A stretch of 49,618 nt of DNA from Actinomycetes bacterium. Its GTDB lineage: Bacteria; Actinomycetota; Actinomycetes; Actinomycetales; Actinomycetaceae. Shown one piece after another: positions 48,975 through 49,618 of this stretch (position 1 is the stretch's first letter; each line of letters opens with the position of its first letter). The stretch is from the NCBI GenBank assembly GCA_023389315.1, contig JAEWEQ010000054.1, positions 1 through 49,618 of the forward strand, given 5' to 3'. Under the pieces are notes generated by a model. It was not told where the DNA came from and searched no databases. It was given only the letters and a program-made list of their open reading frames with translations. Both the position numbers and the translations under genes were made by a program.

Positions 48975-49618
48975 TCAGGGCCGCTCGCGGACGTAGCCAG
49001 CCAGTTGGGAGAACTCGGTGAATCCCAGATTGCGTTGTATTTCGAGCATCCAGGGGTTGTTGATTGCGGTCTCGGTCTCGATAGCTGGGTGGTGCACAAA
49101 TCCACGATCAAACAGCTCCAGTTCGATCTGCGCCTTTAATAGCAGTCCCAGACGTTTACCGCGATGTTGGCGTAGCACGCCGGTGCCGCGTACTCGCATC
49201 ACTCGCTCGGTTTCCGCTGGTATTTGGATGCGCGTGAAACCAACGACGCGATCAGCAAAAATAGCGATAGTCTCCACCAGGTGTGCTCCAATGGCAGTTA
49301 CATTCGCTAGTTCAGTTCGGTATTGCTCTGGCGTAACAGCGGCAGTAGAAAACTCAACCTCCCCAGTAGGGGCTTGTGCGTCCATTTCTCCGACAACCAC
49401 ACCGAGGGATTCTTGCAACGCTTCAGGCACTCCGTCTACGTAAGTTTCGATCCGATACCCCGGGGGGATTGGCGGACGTAGGTCGAGTAGGCGGCGCCGA
49501 TCAGCTGGCCAAGTAAGCCGAAGGGTGTGATCGAGTTCGTTAAAGCGCCAGCCTAGCCTGCGGGCCCAAAGCGTGAAGGGGTGCGTGGCCGCGTCTACTC
49601 CGCCTGGCAGATAGGACT
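48975..49618 (-). CDS. GNAT-type N-acetyltransferase, 5' end beyond the window
   Basis: The minus-strand frame is open from the stop at 48975 to the window edge, at least 214 residues. The C-terminal half has the acetyl-CoA-binding pattern of the GNAT fold: RVRGTGVLRQHRGKRLGLLLK (Q/RxxGxG/A loop), then TAINNPWMLEIQRNLGFTE, where N-x-x-M and GF are conserved. The part nearer the window edge reads LPGGVDAATHPFTLWARRLGWRFNELDHTL and RPPIPPGYRIETY (quoted in part), the usual link between tandem GNAT domains of about 400-residue actinobacterial proteins. Substrate unknown. Confidence 0.8.
   Translation of the reverse strand, partial: SYLPGGVDAATHPFTLWARRLGWRFNELDHTLRLTWPADRRRLLDLRPPIPPGYRIETYVDGVPEALQESLGVVVGEMDAQAPTGEVEFSTAAVTPEQYRTELANVTAIGAHLVETIAIFADRVVGFTRIQIPAETERVMRVRGTGVLRQHRGKRLGLLLKAQIELELFDRGFVHHPAIETETAINNPWMLEIQRNLGFTEFSQLAGYVRERP

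Noticed and set aside
1..49618. CRISPR array, insertion sequence, integrase or prophage
   Set aside because: No regularly spaced repeats with unique spacers and no transposase, integrase or phage structural gene was seen anywhere in the window.

Overview
The window is about 58% GC by eye and comes from an actinobacterium. The markers are a ClpC with a strong Shine-Dalgarno, a ppk gene followed by a Nudix/histidine-phosphatase fusion, PdxS/PdxT, a septum-formation-type lipoprotein, an ABC ATPase paired with a large DUF6297-like membrane protein, many GTG starts and at least one probable leaderless transcript. Gene content (PPDK, several sulfatases, GH31 glycosidases, two carbohydrate ABC importers) suggests a host-associated, sugar-scavenging member of the Actinomycetaceae or a relative. 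That placement is inference; no rRNA gene or other taxonomic marker is present.

Layout. 1-7.2 kb: the N-terminus of an FAD-linked oxidase, a small membrane protein, ppdK, a cytoplasmic sulfatase, pdxT and pdxS, all on the minus strand. 7.3-10.4 kb: a sugar-porter-type MFS gene, a 2H phosphoesterase and a lipoprotein, on the plus strand. 10.4-18.8 kb: a decayed sulfatase, a GH31 glycosidase, then a minus-strand operon (ROK regulator, binding lipoprotein, two permeases, sulfatase). 18.9-24.3 kb: clpC, dtd, ygfZ-like and a membrane protein, followed by an intergenic region with a candidate structured RNA. 24.7-28.0 kb: an aldo/keto reductase and a TetR-DHA2 efflux pair with a double operator. 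28.2-35.2 kb: a LacI regulator divergent from a binding protein-permease-permease-GH31 operon. 35.5-42.2 kb: a phosphate block (DUF47, pit, lipoprotein, Nudix/SixA-like, ppk, hypothetical). 42.3-45.6 kb: an ABC/DUF6297 pair, a small membrane protein and a flavin-reductase-like protein. 45.7-49.6 kb: a low-GC restriction-modification pair, an N-terminally truncated gpsA, a DeoR regulator and a partial GNAT acetyltransferase.

How the genes work together. Neither the sulfatases nor the GH31 enzymes carry signal peptides, so the two ABC systems probably import sulfated or alpha-linked oligosaccharides that are then desulfated and hydrolysed in the cytoplasm. Promoters with overlapping palindromes upstream of both binding-protein genes fit control by the adjacent ROK and LacI regulators. 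The 35-42 kb block couples phosphate uptake to polyphosphate synthesis.

Most notable signals: a non-palindromic octamer, CGTCCTCG, found about 39 times by eye where 2-3 are expected and missing from the accessory segments; a candidate stable RNA at 24.5 kb; a restriction-modification pair with two AGATCT sites in its intercistronic control region, beside a beheaded gpsA; a DtxR/IdeR-like iron box upstream of the phosphate transporter genes; and a sulfatase pseudogene whose decay steps can still be read.
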